Assembly (NCBI RefSeq): GCF_900185615.1 | Contig: NZ_FYAK01000002.1 | Span: 186,001-250,000, forward strand | Length of the DNA stretch: 64,000 nt | Source: Photobacterium malacitanum | GTDB lineage: Bacteria; Pseudomonadota; Gammaproteobacteria; Enterobacterales; Vibrionaceae | Reading direction: 5' to 3' | Notes under the pieces: generated by a model | The model's database searches: none | What the model was told of the DNA's origin: nothing | Seen by the model: only the letters and a program-made list of their open reading frames with translations | In this document: positions 26,531-37,148 of the stretch, in pieces | Position numbering within the stretch: the first letter of the stretch is position 1 | How the letters are laid out: the number at the start of each line of letters is the position of its first letter | Program-made: the position numbers and the translations under genes

Positions 26531-26566
26531 TGGTAAGTCCAACTAGCGGTTAAAGAATAGATTTTA

Positions 26567-26606
26567 CCTCATATTTAGCACCAATGAGCGCTAAATATGA
26601 GGTTTT
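26567..26606 (+). terminator. Intrinsic terminator of the SDR gene
   Basis: 13-base perfect stem (26567-26579 with 26590-26602) followed by T-rich DNA. Confidence 0.8.
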
Positions 26607-26622
26607 GTGTTTTTTTGCATAA

Positions 26623-26650
26623 AAAAAGATCGCCATGAGACGATCTTTTT
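26623..26650 (-). terminator. Terminator of yibL
   Basis: 10-base stem (26623-26632 with 26641-26650) with T/A runs on both sides; works for the minus strand after yibL. Confidence 0.75.
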
Positions 26651-26698
26651 ATGCCTTTCGGTCATATTTGTTTAGTCAATAATATAACTAAACAACAA

Positions 26699-27055
26699 TT
26701 AGAATGCTTTTGGTGCGTAGCCAGTAACGGCTTTAATGCCCATGCTACGGCCTAATGCTGTCATTGGGTGTACAACGACAAGGTCTTTAACTGATTTTTT
26801 CAGTTTACCCATATCTGCTTGTTCTGCTTTAGTTAACACGCGATTAAAAGCAAGAGATTTAACATCTTTACTTTTGCCACTCACTTCTGCTGACTTACGG
26901 TGTTTAACGTTTTGCACTTTTTTGTTTAGGCTAAGAAGCTCATCTTTAAACTGCTTGATGATCACTTTATCATCACGTTGAATAGCAGCAGCAAGTTTAC
27001 GCTGGCACTTGTCCATACGGTTATTAAGATTTTGAAGCTCTTGGTTTAAATTCAT
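26699..27055 (-). CDS. yibL: YibL family ribosome-associated protein
   Basis: 118 residues from ATG 27055 (AGGT upstream); the frame extends to 27172 without a good start. The N-terminal half is a charged coiled coil; the C-terminal half matches E. coli YibL (DUF2810) closely, with LTKAEQADMGKLKKSV, VVVHPMTALGR and a TGYAPKAF end. YibL is known as a small ribosome-associated protein of unclear role. Confidence 0.93.
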   Translation of the reverse strand: MNLNQELQNLNNRMDKCQRKLAAAIQRDDKVIIKQFKDELLSLNKKVQNVKHRKSAEVSGKSKDVKSLAFNRVLTKAEQADMGKLKKSVKDLVVVHPMTALGRSMGIKAVTGYAPKAF

Positions 27056-27236
27056 GTCATTACCTTTGTATTTACACTCGCAATACACTAAATCGTAGTG
27101 TTTACGATGAATAGGTATTGAGTTGCCGCTAGTATACATTATATTTTTGCTAACGGGATCGCTATCCAGCAACTATTTTTGTTATAAATTACATTTTTAT
27201 CGGCATATATGCCACATTCACCGTTTAGTTATATAG

Positions 27237-27818
27237 CTAATTAGCAATGGTTGTTGTTTTACAACGATAAGCATCAATCACAACAGACGACGGCAGATGC
27301 TTCTTCATTTCAATTACTTGAGTTATATGAAAACGGTTACCACCAAGCATATAAGTTTGGTTGGCTATTTGTGTCTGGAGGTTATTCGGATTAGTGCTTT
27401 TTACGACCTCGGTATTGAGTAAGCGACATGCGTTTGCTTCTGTTTCACTAATACGTAGTGGAAGTACAATTTCAGCGCCTGGCAGAATAGTATGATTGTT
27501 ATTTACCGCAGTGGTATTGGTGCAGTTATATATTTCGGCAACGACGCTACTTGGACGAGAGCGACGCGTATCGAGTACGTTAACAATAGCGTAATGATTA
27601 CCGCCTTTAATAAAGGTGGTATTTTTCAGCTCGCGATCAACATTATTGGGGTGAGCATCTTTGATCGTGTGGGTTGCAATGATTTGGCAATGTTCTTGTT
27701 TCGCTAGAGCAGGTGATAGCACAGTGATCTTTTCAGCTTCAGGTAACACGTGGATCTTTCGAGTAACACAACCTGTGGTTAATAGACTTGTGATGATCAA
27801 AAGAGTAACAGTTTTCAT
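27237..27818 (-). CDS. Lipoprotein with two internal repeats
   Basis: 193 residues; lipobox LTTGC (Cys17). Two repeats of about 60 residues (about 42-100 and 131-188) share CxI/L, NPNN or HPNN, GGNxxxI and RPSSVV/LPSSVV followed by a Cys, so each repeat probably closes one disulphide. The repeat resembles small periplasmic DUF4156-type folds, but I cannot assign it with certainty. Confidence 0.75.
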   Translation of the reverse strand: MKTVTLLIITSLLTTGCVTRKIHVLPEAEKITVLSPALAKQEHCQIIATHTIKDAHPNNVDRELKNTTFIKGGNHYAIVNVLDTRRSRPSSVVAEIYNCTNTTAVNNNHTILPGAEIVLPLRISETEANACRLLNTEVVKSTNPNNLQTQIANQTYMLGGNRFHITQVIEMKKHLPSSVVIDAYRCKTTTIAN

Positions 27819-28194
27819 TGTTTATAGCCTGCTTTATTGAAATGGCCGTGGAATATAACGTAAAGGTATTGTTATCGCAATGAAACAAGTTAAAAATAGC
27901 GTATTGCGCATGGTTCAATTAAGGTAGCGGAAAAGACTATATTATTGAAAATATAACTAATATATTTTGATTTCTGCGTGCTGATTAGGTACAAGTAAAT
28001 AATATTTTATAAAAAAGTAGCTAATTTGCTGCCACTGTAATTAATATTTGATTGAACGTTGTTATCGTTCTAACCCAAGGATGTAGCGGTTGTCGGTGTT
28101 ATTTAGCAACTGTTAAGCAGTATTTGTCATAGTCGGCGGCGTATCAATAAAGGCTTTGCTTACCGTCTACTACAACACATGGAAGTGATTATTA
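27819..28194. other. Intergenic region, divergent promoters
   Basis: 376 AT-rich bases between a minus-strand lipoprotein gene and the plus-strand MTHFR-like gene. Both promoters should be here. I see no clear operator, terminator or small ORF. Confidence 0.5.
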
Positions 28195-29208
28195 ATGGAA
28201 AATGTAGATCAAACAACACAAACAGAATCAGAACTACGGGTACGCTATAATGATATTACTCGTGGCGTGTATTTTATTGGAACAACACCACCTAAGACGA
28301 GTACTCCTTTAGAGGAAGTTGAGGGGATTGCAGATCGTCTAGTGAATCGTATTAAAGATCTTGCGATTGATGGTTTGATTGTTTACGACATTCAAGATGA
28401 AGTTTCGCGTACTCAAAAACCACGCCCATTCCCATTTAAATCAACGCATGATCCACGCTATTACTCCTCATTACTAAATAAGAAAACCGGCCGACCTGTT
28501 ATTACTTATAAAAGCGTTGTTCAATCAGAAACGGATGCGTTTGATGAGTGGTTAAATGAAGCTTGGCATGAGTACCAAGTGCGTGACATTGTGCTGGTGG
28601 GCAGTCCATCGGCTAAAAATGAGGTATCGTTACCGTTATCTGCCGCTTATCAAACCTTGGCTGAAAATAATAATAACTTTTTTACTGGCGGTATAATGAT
28701 TGCAGAACGCCATGCTAAAAAAGGCAATGAACATGCTCGTTTAATAGAAAAATATCAGCAAGGTTGTAATTTCTTTATTTCTCAAGCGATTTACGACACT
28801 CAAGCAACCATTGATATTCTGACGCGTTATGCGATTGAATGTAAGCAAGATGGAATAAAGCCACAACGTATTCTATTAACGTTTTCGCCATGTGGCAGTG
28901 CCAAAACATTAGAGTTTATTGAGTGGCTTGGAGTGAGTGTGCCAGAAGCAACCAGTTTGCGTATTCTTAATGCGTCTAACCCATTACATGAATCAATTAA
29001 AATGTGTTGTAACAGTCTTAATCAGATTTTAGATGCCGTGGTTGAATATGATCTTCCATTGGGATTAAACATTGAAAGTTTAACTAACCGCAAAGAGGAA
29101 ATAGACGGCTCAATTTTATTGTATAAGTTGTTACGTGCTTCGATGGACAGCCATTTAGCTAAGCATGAATTTCGTACTTTACAGCGCAATAAACTGCTCT
29201 CCGTGTAA
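28195..29208 (+). CDS. Methylenetetrahydrofolate reductase-like protein
   Basis: 337 residues. The C-terminal half has the MTHFR-type barrel motif QGCNFFISQAIYD, and the N-terminal part has DGLIVYDIQDE and VRDIVLVGSPS, as in MetF-related proteins, but the overall match to MetF is low. The protein may use a flavin and a folate or another C1 carrier. It is probably a paralog; metF itself is not in this window. GGAAG lies 10 bases before the ATG. Confidence 0.7.
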   Translation: MENVDQTTQTESELRVRYNDITRGVYFIGTTPPKTSTPLEEVEGIADRLVNRIKDLAIDGLIVYDIQDEVSRTQKPRPFPFKSTHDPRYYSSLLNKKTGRPVITYKSVVQSETDAFDEWLNEAWHEYQVRDIVLVGSPSAKNEVSLPLSAAYQTLAENNNNFFTGGIMIAERHAKKGNEHARLIEKYQQGCNFFISQAIYDTQATIDILTRYAIECKQDGIKPQRILLTFSPCGSAKTLEFIEWLGVSVPEATSLRILNASNPLHESIKMCCNSLNQILDAVVEYDLPLGLNIESLTNRKEEIDGSILLYKLLRASMDSHLAKHEFRTLQRNKLLSV

Positions 29209-29238
29209 TTGATTGACGAGAGTGATGGGCTGAAATTA

Positions 29239-29273
29239 ATCAGCCGCTGCAAGTGGTATTTGTAGCGGCTGAT
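29239..29273. terminator. Bidirectional terminator
   Basis: 10-base stem (29239-29248 with 29264-29273) between convergent genes; only a short T-rich tail. Confidence 0.7.
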
Positions 29274-29299
29274 TTGATTTATCGAATGATTTTATACGA

Positions 29300-30775
29300 T
29301 TACATTAAACCTAAAATAGACCACCAAATAATTCCAGTTGCCATAAAGATAATTGCGCCGCCACCAGAGATAATTAAGCCAATTGACATCCATTGTTTAT
29401 CATTATGGTATTGATAACCCATTAACAGTGGATTGCGTGCATGGCTATAGGTGGTGAGGTTACAACCTATGTTGGTAATACCTGCAACAGCTAAAATAGA
29501 GATCAGTGGATTAACCCCTAATGCGATTAATGAACCAATGATGACGGGGCCAAGCGCAACAACCTTGGCGGTACCAGATGCAAAAAAGTAGGCAGTGATC
29601 AGATAAAATATCATCATCACGACTAAAATAACGGTTGGACTAGCATCACCCATGTGGTTGCTGATTAGATTCGACACGCCATGACCGACCCATGTAGTGA
29701 ACCCGAGTGTTTTCAGTTGACTTGCCATTCCCATCAATACAGCAAACCAAATTAGTGTATCCCAAGCTCCTTTTTCTGATTTAACATCATCCCAGTTTAA
29801 AACGCCTAATATTAATAAAGCAGATAAGCCAATAAATGCCGCAGTAGTTGCATGCAAATGCAGCGATTGACCACCAACCCACATTACAATTAATCCAATA
29901 AAGACCGCGATGAGTTTCCATTCAGCAACACTGACAGGACCTAAGTGCAATAAAGCCTGTTTTGCATAAGCTGGCGCTTGGGGCGTATGTTTGGTCTCTG
30001 GATTGATAAACTTAAATAAAATAAAAGGGATGGTTAACAGTAAAACGGCGGCTGGCATCAGTAAATACAGCGCCCAGTGACTAAAAGTTATATTTATATT
30101 AGCAACCGAAGCGGCAATACCGACTAAAGCAAGGTTACCGGCAAAACCCGTTTGAAAACCTACAGCTGAAGCATCGTTCATTGCACTTACTGAAGAAATA
30201 AGGTATTGACCCAACTTACGATCATCTTTATTAATGACTTTCGCGAGTGAATCGGCAATAGGGGAGATAATTGCAGAACGAGCAGTATTACTGGGTGTCG
30301 CTGGCGCGATGAGAAAATCAGCAATGCCTAAACAATAAGCAATGCGTAATGATGACTGACCAAACCAACTTAATAAAATAAGAGCTATGCGTTTTCCTAA
30401 TCCTGTTTTAGCAAAGGCTCGTGCAATCATAAATGCGATCACAATTAGCCAAATCAGGACGTTATTAAAATTACTGGTCGCCGCCATGATAGCTGCTTTA
30501 GCAGATGTTTCACCTCCGGCATGAAGTAACGCATAGGCAGAGACACCGATAACGGCAACTGCACCTGTGGGCAATATATTAGTTACAATTGCAACAATCG
30601 TAGCAATAAAAATAATCGCAGTATGAAATGCAGCGGTATTTAATTCTATAGGAATGGTGATATAACGCCAACAAAGTGTACTCAGTAATATAATAAAGAT
30701 TGCAGGAATAACTTTGATAGCAAACAGTGGTTCTTTGGCAGATGAAGCCGTTTTATTGGGGGATATAGCGCTCAT
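29300..30775 (-). CDS. DASS (SLC13) family anion transporter
   Basis: 491 residues, about 12 membrane segments. It carries the DASS-type SNT signature in PATPSNTARSAIISPI and a second conserved segment near the end (ITNIGCNLTTYSHARNP). Relatives such as CitT and TtdT exchange di- or tricarboxylates, often with succinate under anaerobic growth. Pyruvate formate-lyase is the next gene on the same strand, so a fermentation role is plausible but inferred. Confidence 0.88.
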   Translation of the reverse strand: MSAISPNKTASSAKEPLFAIKVIPAIFIILLSTLCWRYITIPIELNTAAFHTAIIFIATIVAIVTNILPTGAVAVIGVSAYALLHAGGETSAKAAIMAATSNFNNVLIWLIVIAFMIARAFAKTGLGKRIALILLSWFGQSSLRIAYCLGIADFLIAPATPSNTARSAIISPIADSLAKVINKDDRKLGQYLISSVSAMNDASAVGFQTGFAGNLALVGIAASVANINITFSHWALYLLMPAAVLLLTIPFILFKFINPETKHTPQAPAYAKQALLHLGPVSVAEWKLIAVFIGLIVMWVGGQSLHLHATTAAFIGLSALLILGVLNWDDVKSEKGAWDTLIWFAVLMGMASQLKTLGFTTWVGHGVSNLISNHMGDASPTVILVVMMIFYLITAYFFASGTAKVVALGPVIIGSLIALGVNPLISILAVAGITNIGCNLTTYSHARNPLLMGYQYHNDKQWMSIGLIISGGGAIIFMATGIIWWSILGLM

Positions 30776-30909
30776 TGGGTTCTTATTATGATTTTATATG
30801 CTTATATAGTATATAAAATTCAAATAATTCTCACGGTAAAAATAACTGATATGGTTATTAATCATTGAATGTATATTCCATATCAAAAATAGCGTGTTAA
30901 ATGATAAAA

Positions 30910-30958
30910 AACGCCACTTAAAAACTTTCAAAGAGAAAGAGACAGATTAAGTGGCGTT
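30910..30958 (-). terminator. Terminator of the formate-lyase gene
   Basis: 11-base stem (30910-30920 with 30948-30958), 27-base loop, then TTTTTT on the minus strand. Confidence 0.75.
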
Positions 30959-31038
30959 GAAATAACAAACAAAATTAGGTAGTCATGCCATTTTGTTTGG
31001 ATGTTATTGTTTGCTGGTAGTTAAGATTATTATTGTGC

Positions 31039-33336
31039 TTATATCTTGCTAGTAAATGTACGTGTAATGACATCTTGTTGCTGTTCACGAGTCAGAGAGT
31101 TAAAACGCACCGCATAACCAGAAACACGAATGGTTAGCTGTGGGTATTTCTCAGGGTGTTCAACAGCATCTAATAATGTGTCACGATTTAAAACATTCAC
31201 ATTGAGGTGTTGACCACCCTCAATGCCGTCGGTTGTACCTGCTGCTTCGTGATGGAAGTAACCATCCATTAATGCTGCAAGGTTTTGCTTTTGTGTACTT
31301 TCATCTTTACCTAATGCATTTGGAACAATAGAGAAAGTATAAGAAATACCGTCTTTCGCATAAGCAAATGGCAGCTTTGATACAGATGTTAATGATGCAA
31401 CTGCACCGTTTTCATCACGACCATGCATTGGGTTAGCACCAGGACCAAATGGCATACCAGCACGACGACCATCAGGTGTATTACCTGTTTTCTTACCATA
31501 CACAACGTTAGATGTGATGGTTAAGATTGACTGGGTTGGAATCGCTTCACGGTACATGTGCATTGTTTGAATCTTCTTCATGAAGCGTTCAACAAGATCA
31601 CAAGCAATGTCATCTACACGTGCATCATTATTACCAAATTTAGGGTAATCACCCTCGATGTTGAAGTCGATAGCAACGCCATTTTCATCACGAATCGGTG
31701 TTACTTTAGCAAACTTGATGGCAGCTAATGAGTCGGCAACAACAGAAAGACCAGCAATACCACATGCCATAGTACGGCGTACATCGCGATCCATTAATGC
31801 CATAAGTGATGCTTCATAGCTGTAACGGTCATGTGAGTAGTGGATAATGTTTAGTGCTGTCACATATTGAGTCGCTAACCAATCAAGCATGGCATCATAA
31901 CGAGGCATTAGAGTATCAAAATCAAGTACTTCATCAGTGATTTTTGCAACCTGAGGGCCTACTTGTACTTGTGACTTCTCATCAATACCGCCATTGATGG
32001 TATATAGCAGTGCTTTAGCAAGGTTGGCACGCGCACCAAAGAATTGCATGTGCTTACCAACAATTTGTGGGCTTACACAACATGCGATAGCGTAATCATC
32101 GTTGTCAAAATCAGGGCGCATTAAGTCATCGTTTTCGTACTGAACAGATGACGTTTCAATCGATACTTTAGCTGCATATTGTTTAAAGGCAATAGGCAGT
32201 TGCTCAGACCAAAGAATAGTCATATTTGGCTCAGGAGCAGGACCCATTGTATGCAAAGTATGCAAGTAGCGGAATGTGGTCTTAGTAACTAAAGTACGGC
32301 CATCAACACCCATACCTGCCATTGCTTCTGTTGCCCAAATAGGGTCACCAGAGAACAGTGAATCGTATTCAGGTGTACGTAAGAAGCGCACCATACGTAG
32401 TTTCATGATGAAATGGTCGATCATTTCTTGCGCTTGTTGCTCGGTGATTAAACCGTTAGCAATATCACGCTCAACAAAGACATCAATAAATGTTGAAGTA
32501 CGACCAAGTGACATTGCAGCGCCATTTTGTGATTTAACGGCAGCAAGGTAACCAAAGTAAGTAAACTGAATCGCTTGTTGTGCTGTTTTAGCAGGCAAAG
32601 ACATGTCAATGCCGTATGCAAGGCCCATTGTGCGAATATCTTCTAGTGCTTGAACTTGATCAGCAAGTTCTTCACGTAGACGCATGGTTTTTTCTAAATC
32701 TTGGCCTTGTTCAAGGAAAGATTGAGTCGAGTTATATTGCTCTAATTTATCGGCTTTAAGGAAATCAATACCGTATAGTGCTAAGCGACGGTAATCACCA
32801 ATAATACGGCCACGACCATACGCATCAGGTAGACCTGTGATAATACCAGAACGGCGACAAGCTAAAATTTCTTTAGTGTATAAGTCAAAACATGCTTTGT
32901 TATGTGTTTTACGGTAATCAGTAAAGATTTTTTCAACCATTGGGTCTAATTCACGACCGTAAACTTCACATGAGTTTTTCACCATGCGAATACCACCATT
33001 GGCGATAATTGCACGTTTCAATGGCTTATCAGTTTGTAGACCAACAATTTTTTCAAGATCTTGGTTGATATAGCCAGCACCATGAGAGGTAACAGTTGAA
33101 GGCAAGTCTGTGTCAAAGTCAACCGGTGCGTGAGTGCTGCTTTCTTGCTTGATGCCTTCCATTACATCATTCCACAATGATGTTGTTGCATCTGTTACAT
33201 CGGCTAAGAAAGACTCATCGCCTTCATATGGGGTGTAGTTAGTTTGAATGAAATCACGCGTATTAACGCTAGTCTGCCATTCACCTTTACTAAAACCACG
33301 CCATGCTTCAAGCATGTCAGTTGTTGGGATTGTCAT
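31039..33336 (-). CDS. pflB: Pyruvate (2-ketobutyrate) formate-lyase
   Basis: 765 residues, full length for PflB/TdcE. It splits pyruvate and CoA into acetyl-CoA and formate by a glycyl radical. The catalytic Cys419-Cys420 pair is in IACCVSPQ and the radical Gly740 in RVSGYAVRF. No activase (pflA) or formate channel (focA) is next to it; the neighbours are a DASS transporter and, divergently, a peptide transporter, so it may be a second paralog. Activation must come from an activase elsewhere. Confidence 0.95.
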   Translation of the reverse strand: MTIPTTDMLEAWRGFSKGEWQTSVNTRDFIQTNYTPYEGDESFLADVTDATTSLWNDVMEGIKQESSTHAPVDFDTDLPSTVTSHGAGYINQDLEKIVGLQTDKPLKRAIIANGGIRMVKNSCEVYGRELDPMVEKIFTDYRKTHNKACFDLYTKEILACRRSGIITGLPDAYGRGRIIGDYRRLALYGIDFLKADKLEQYNSTQSFLEQGQDLEKTMRLREELADQVQALEDIRTMGLAYGIDMSLPAKTAQQAIQFTYFGYLAAVKSQNGAAMSLGRTSTFIDVFVERDIANGLITEQQAQEMIDHFIMKLRMVRFLRTPEYDSLFSGDPIWATEAMAGMGVDGRTLVTKTTFRYLHTLHTMGPAPEPNMTILWSEQLPIAFKQYAAKVSIETSSVQYENDDLMRPDFDNDDYAIACCVSPQIVGKHMQFFGARANLAKALLYTINGGIDEKSQVQVGPQVAKITDEVLDFDTLMPRYDAMLDWLATQYVTALNIIHYSHDRYSYEASLMALMDRDVRRTMACGIAGLSVVADSLAAIKFAKVTPIRDENGVAIDFNIEGDYPKFGNNDARVDDIACDLVERFMKKIQTMHMYREAIPTQSILTITSNVVYGKKTGNTPDGRRAGMPFGPGANPMHGRDENGAVASLTSVSKLPFAYAKDGISYTFSIVPNALGKDESTQKQNLAALMDGYFHHEAAGTTDGIEGGQHLNVNVLNRDTLLDAVEHPEKYPQLTIRVSGYAVRFNSLTREQQQDVITRTFTSKI

Positions 33337-34316
33337 AATACTTACCTCTAACTAAAAATTTGAATGCAGTGATCAGTAGTCACAACTGATCGCTATATGA
33401 TTGAGTACGGTTCATTCAACCTTGCAAGTGTTGAATCGAGGTGCTGATTATTACTTTCTATATTAATAAGTAGGCTTTTTTTATTGCTGCAAAATCAAAC
33501 CTAACTTAGGTGTAATATGCTGCCTGTTTGCCTTAAGTTCATAGTATGGCTAATATCGGCATGAGTAAAATGAATGCTTTTCATTTTTCAAATGCGCAAT
33601 GTGCATGTGTTAATAGGTTGTTTGCTGGTTAAATCTAATAAGGTGAAAATATCAATCTTAATTGCAGCGAAATCCAAGTATTAAACAGAGGTGTTACTGC
33701 GTTATAAATGTGCATTGATATGATTGTCGAGTACAACGAAGTATTGATGTTGAATATTTTGTTAATAACTATATTTCATTCTTTTACTATGATGGCGTAT
33801 AACTCTGCTTTTAGCCCTTATGGCAGAGTTTAAGCTGTGTATTAAAAGTTGAAATTTATCAGTGATAAAATATTTAGCAGTAAAAAACATCCTGCAATTG
33901 AATAGTATATGCATGCTGTTTAATCTCTTTTTAATAGCCATTTCTTGCTTTCAAGCGATGCTGAATAGTAATTTTTATCATTTGGTGGCTATTTTTAGAA
34001 CATATTGCTTTAAATGTTGACATGAGATGAGGTCTAGTCATTAACATTTTAAATTAAGTGTTAATATCCTGCTTTTAAGGTTTAATCCGGTTTTAAATGC
34101 CGAATTAAGTCTCTATGAGTAGTTTTTTACGCTAAAAACTGAGTGTAACAAAATGTTTCAGTTTGTTTGTCATTATTTTATGTTTGCTGTTTATTCAAGG
34201 TGTTAACGCTATGACGTAATATCGCGATAACTTATGCTCTTGAAAGATATTATGTTGTCCTTTATAACTTGAGGGGATTTAAAAAATGAATAAATAGTTA
34301 CAAACAAGGAATAATT
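33337..34316. other. Long divergent regulatory region
   Basis: 980 AT-rich bases between pflB and the POT transporter, unusually long for this window. Visible structures: 7-base arms gatcagt/actgatc at 33371-33391, the near-palindrome acctaacttaggt at 33499-33511, a hairpin aaaatgaa/ttcatttt at 33567-33587, and an 8-base stem at 33801-33808 with 33823-33830. No good FNR site (TTGAT-N4-ATCAA) was found by eye, and no ORF with a start site. Confidence 0.55.
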
Positions 34317-35699
34317 ATGAGTAGGGAAATGAGTACTTTTCTAGGACATCCAAAAGGGTTGTTCTTGTTGTTTAGTACTGAGTTGTGGGAACGTTTTTGT
34401 TATTACGGCATGCGTGCCATTCTTGTATTGTATTTAACGGATAAAACAATGAATGGCGGTTTTGGTTGGACAACCAAAGATGCCCTCAGTTTATACGCCA
34501 CATATACTGGCCTTGTTTATTTAACCCCGCTTATTGGTGGCTGGATTGCTGATAACTTCTTAGGACAACGTCGTTGTGTCATTTTGGGCGGTATTTGTAT
34601 GGCCATTGCCCAATTTATTCTTGCGCTACCAAATTCTGTTGTTGGCACTTTTGCATTAAGCGCATTTTATTGTGGCTTGGGTTTGATGATTATTGGTAAT
34701 GGTTTATTTAAAGCCAATATATCGACCATGGTCGGCGATCTTTATCCTGAAGGTGATAACCGTCGTGATGGTGCATTTACTATTTTCTATATGGGTATTA
34801 ATCTCGGCTCTTTGCTTGCTGGTGTTATTGCTGGTACCGCCGTTAGTTTTTGGGGTTGGAAAGCAGGTTTTGCTGCATCCGGTATTGGTATGTTAGTGAG
34901 CTTACTTTTACAGCTAGTTTTTGCTAAACGTCTATTGGGTAATATTGGTACAGAGCCGGCAGCAAAACGTGATGCCGCTAAAAATGCATCAGGCAAGAAA
35001 GAGCCATTAACAGCAGTTGAACGAGATCGTATGAAAGTGATTATGTTCCTAGGCTTGTTTGTTGTTGTTTTTTGGGCTGGTTTTGAACAAGCTGGTGGTT
35101 TGATGAATATTTTCACCCAAGAATATACAGATCGTATGATTGGCAGTTTTGAAGTACCAGCAGCTTGGTTCCAATCATTAAATCCTTTCTTCATTATTAC
35201 ATTAGCACCGATTATTGCGGCATTCTGGATCAAATTAGGTCCTAAAGAGCCAAGTTCACCAATAAAGTTTGTGTTTGCATTATTGTTCCTCGCAATTGGC
35301 TTCCTATTTATGGTGGGAGCAGCAATGCAACAAGGTGGTGATTTAACAGTGAAAACGTCAATGTTATGGCTAGTTGGAGCCTATTTCTTCCATACCTTAG
35401 GTGAGTTGTGTATTTCGCCGATTGGCTTATCAATGGTAACTAAACTGGCACCATTACGTTTGTGTTCGTTACTGATGGGAGTGTGGTTTGCATTTAATGC
35501 ATTGGCAAACTATGTTGCAGGAATCATAGGCTCGCATGTTGGTGATGCGGGTGCGCTTCATATCTTTGCTGGTATTGCCATTGCAGCGGTGGCTTCATCG
35601 GTTATTCTGTTTTTATTCTCAAATAAACTTATTCAATGGATGCATGGTGCAGAAGGTCATCTTGTTGAAAAGAAAGAAGCTATCATTGCTGAAGTGTAA
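34317..35699 (+). CDS. POT family proton-coupled oligopeptide transporter
   Basis: 460 residues, about 12-14 membrane segments. The POT/PTR signature is ELWERFCYYGMRAIL near the N-terminus (ExxERFxYYG) and FYMGINLGSLLAG the second. It imports di- and tripeptides with protons. AAGGA lies 7 bases before the ATG. Monocistronic with a strong terminator. Confidence 0.93.
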   Translation: MSREMSTFLGHPKGLFLLFSTELWERFCYYGMRAILVLYLTDKTMNGGFGWTTKDALSLYATYTGLVYLTPLIGGWIADNFLGQRRCVILGGICMAIAQFILALPNSVVGTFALSAFYCGLGLMIIGNGLFKANISTMVGDLYPEGDNRRDGAFTIFYMGINLGSLLAGVIAGTAVSFWGWKAGFAASGIGMLVSLLLQLVFAKRLLGNIGTEPAAKRDAAKNASGKKEPLTAVERDRMKVIMFLGLFVVVFWAGFEQAGGLMNIFTQEYTDRMIGSFEVPAAWFQSLNPFFIITLAPIIAAFWIKLGPKEPSSPIKFVFALLFLAIGFLFMVGAAMQQGGDLTVKTSMLWLVGAYFFHTLGELCISPIGLSMVTKLAPLRLCSLLMGVWFAFNALANYVAGIIGSHVGDAGALHIFAGIAIAAVASSVILFLFSNKLIQWMHGAEGHLVEKKEAIIAEV

Positions 35700-35728
35700 A
35701 ATATGTGCTTTAGCTGATTAGCAATAAA

Positions 35729-35771
35729 AAACCGATAGCTGTATTTTATTATAAATACAGACTATCGGTTT
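35729..35771 (+). terminator. Intrinsic terminator of the POT gene
   Basis: 18-base stem with one bulged A (35729-35746 with 35753-35771), between convergent genes; works on both strands. Confidence 0.85.
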
Positions 35772-35816
35772 ACTTTATTACGTTTCGTGGTGTTGGTTGT
35801 TGTTAATCGAGGTTGT

Positions 35817-37148
35817 TTATGCGAGTTTTTTTAATCGATATACCATCCATAACGTAAGTGCAGCACTACAAAGTGGTAATGCTAGCCACACCCCATTAAC
35901 TCCGACACTATAAGCCAACACAAAAATGGCAATTGAGATCAACAGTAACTTACCGCCAGTAAGAAAGGAGGCTTCTTTAGGCATATTTATCGCCTGAAAG
36001 TAAGTTGCACCAACCAGTAACACGCCTTCAAAAGGGAGTCCCCAAAAGTACAGTGACATGCCGTTAATTGCTACTGGCTGAAGTACTGGATTGTCACCTG
36101 CAAACATATACACCACGATTTCTGGAATACTGTATAAAGTGATCATACCAATCGCTGCAATTAATAACGTTGTTATAAAGGCAAGATTACGAAGCTTGTT
36201 CACTCGATCTTTAAGACCTGCACCAGTATTAAAACTCACCAGTGGTTGAGTGCCTAAGGCAATACCTTCAAAAACTAAATAAAACAGGGCTTCGGTGTAA
36301 CTCACAATGCTGTAAGCTGCAACATGGATCGGTTTTCCAACCAGTAAAAATGCTTTGTTATGAAGGATTAATACGACTGACAAGTACATGTACATTAATA
36401 AACTTGAAGTACCTAACTTGAGGATTTGCAACACAGTATCAAGTTTAATTTTAAGGCTATCCCAGCCAATACGTAATTGGGTTTTATCAGAGAAGAAATG
36501 CTGTAAACATAATAGGCAGGTCACCGCTTGCGATAACATTGTTGCAATGGCCGCTCCGGTTAATCCCCACGGAATAACAACAATGAATAACCAATCTAAA
36601 AAGATATTAAGTACGCCGCCTAAAATCATAATCAAGGTAACACGGTTAGGTTGACTATCATTACGCAGTAGCGCAGAAAATGCCATTGACACAATAGCAA
36701 AGCTACCCATGGTGAAGTACCAAAATAGGTAGTCTGTAGCCATGGTTAAAATATGATCTTTGGCGCCGATCCAAATTAGAATGTCTTTACCAAAAACCAA
36801 GCCGAAACTACAGAAAATGATGGCAGCAATAATACACAGACTTAGTGCATTACCGACAATTTGGCGAGCTTGTTGAACGTTGTCTTCACCCATTTTTATC
36901 GAAACAAGTGCTGACGCTCCCATACCGATCATAGCACCAACGGCATATAAAATAGAGCCGATAGGGTATCCAAGTATGATAGCGGCAAGACCATCTTCAC
37001 CTATAAAGTGACCAACAAACATGCCGTCAACGGCAACATAGATGCCAGTAATAAGCATCGCCGCAATAGTGGGTAAGGTATAACGCAAAAAAAGGCGAAA
37101 AATCGAATCATCACGTAAGGATAATGGCTGAGTTGTTGATACTGTCAT
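35817..37148 (-). CDS. MATE family efflux transporter
   Basis: 443 residues, 12 membrane segments in two similar halves (first half starts YTLPTIAAMLITGIYVAVDGMF; second half has YSIVSYTEALFYLVFEG). The type resembles the MepA-like bacterial MATE group, which exports cationic drugs with Na+ or H+. Substrate unknown. Confidence 0.9.
   Translation of the reverse strand: MTVSTTQPLSLRDDSIFRLFLRYTLPTIAAMLITGIYVAVDGMFVGHFIGEDGLAAIILGYPIGSILYAVGAMIGMGASALVSIKMGEDNVQQARQIVGNALSLCIIAAIIFCSFGLVFGKDILIWIGAKDHILTMATDYLFWYFTMGSFAIVSMAFSALLRNDSQPNRVTLIMILGGVLNIFLDWLFIVVIPWGLTGAAIATMLSQAVTCLLCLQHFFSDKTQLRIGWDSLKIKLDTVLQILKLGTSSLLMYMYLSVVLILHNKAFLLVGKPIHVAAYSIVSYTEALFYLVFEGIALGTQPLVSFNTGAGLKDRVNKLRNLAFITTLLIAAIGMITLYSIPEIVVYMFAGDNPVLQPVAINGMSLYFWGLPFEGVLLVGATYFQAINMPKEASFLTGGKLLLISIAIFVLAYSVGVNGVWLALPLCSAALTLWMVYRLKKLA

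Noticed and set aside
26364..26546. 60-codon plus-strand ORF over the SDR end
   Set aside because: Shadow of the SDR gene and of the minus-strand small ORF.
33487..33499. FNR site near pflB
   Set aside because: TTGCT and ATCAA halves are separated by five bases rather than four and the left half is imperfect.
34787..35233. 148-codon minus-strand ORF inside the POT gene
   Set aside because: Antisense shadow; the plus-strand frame has all family motifs.
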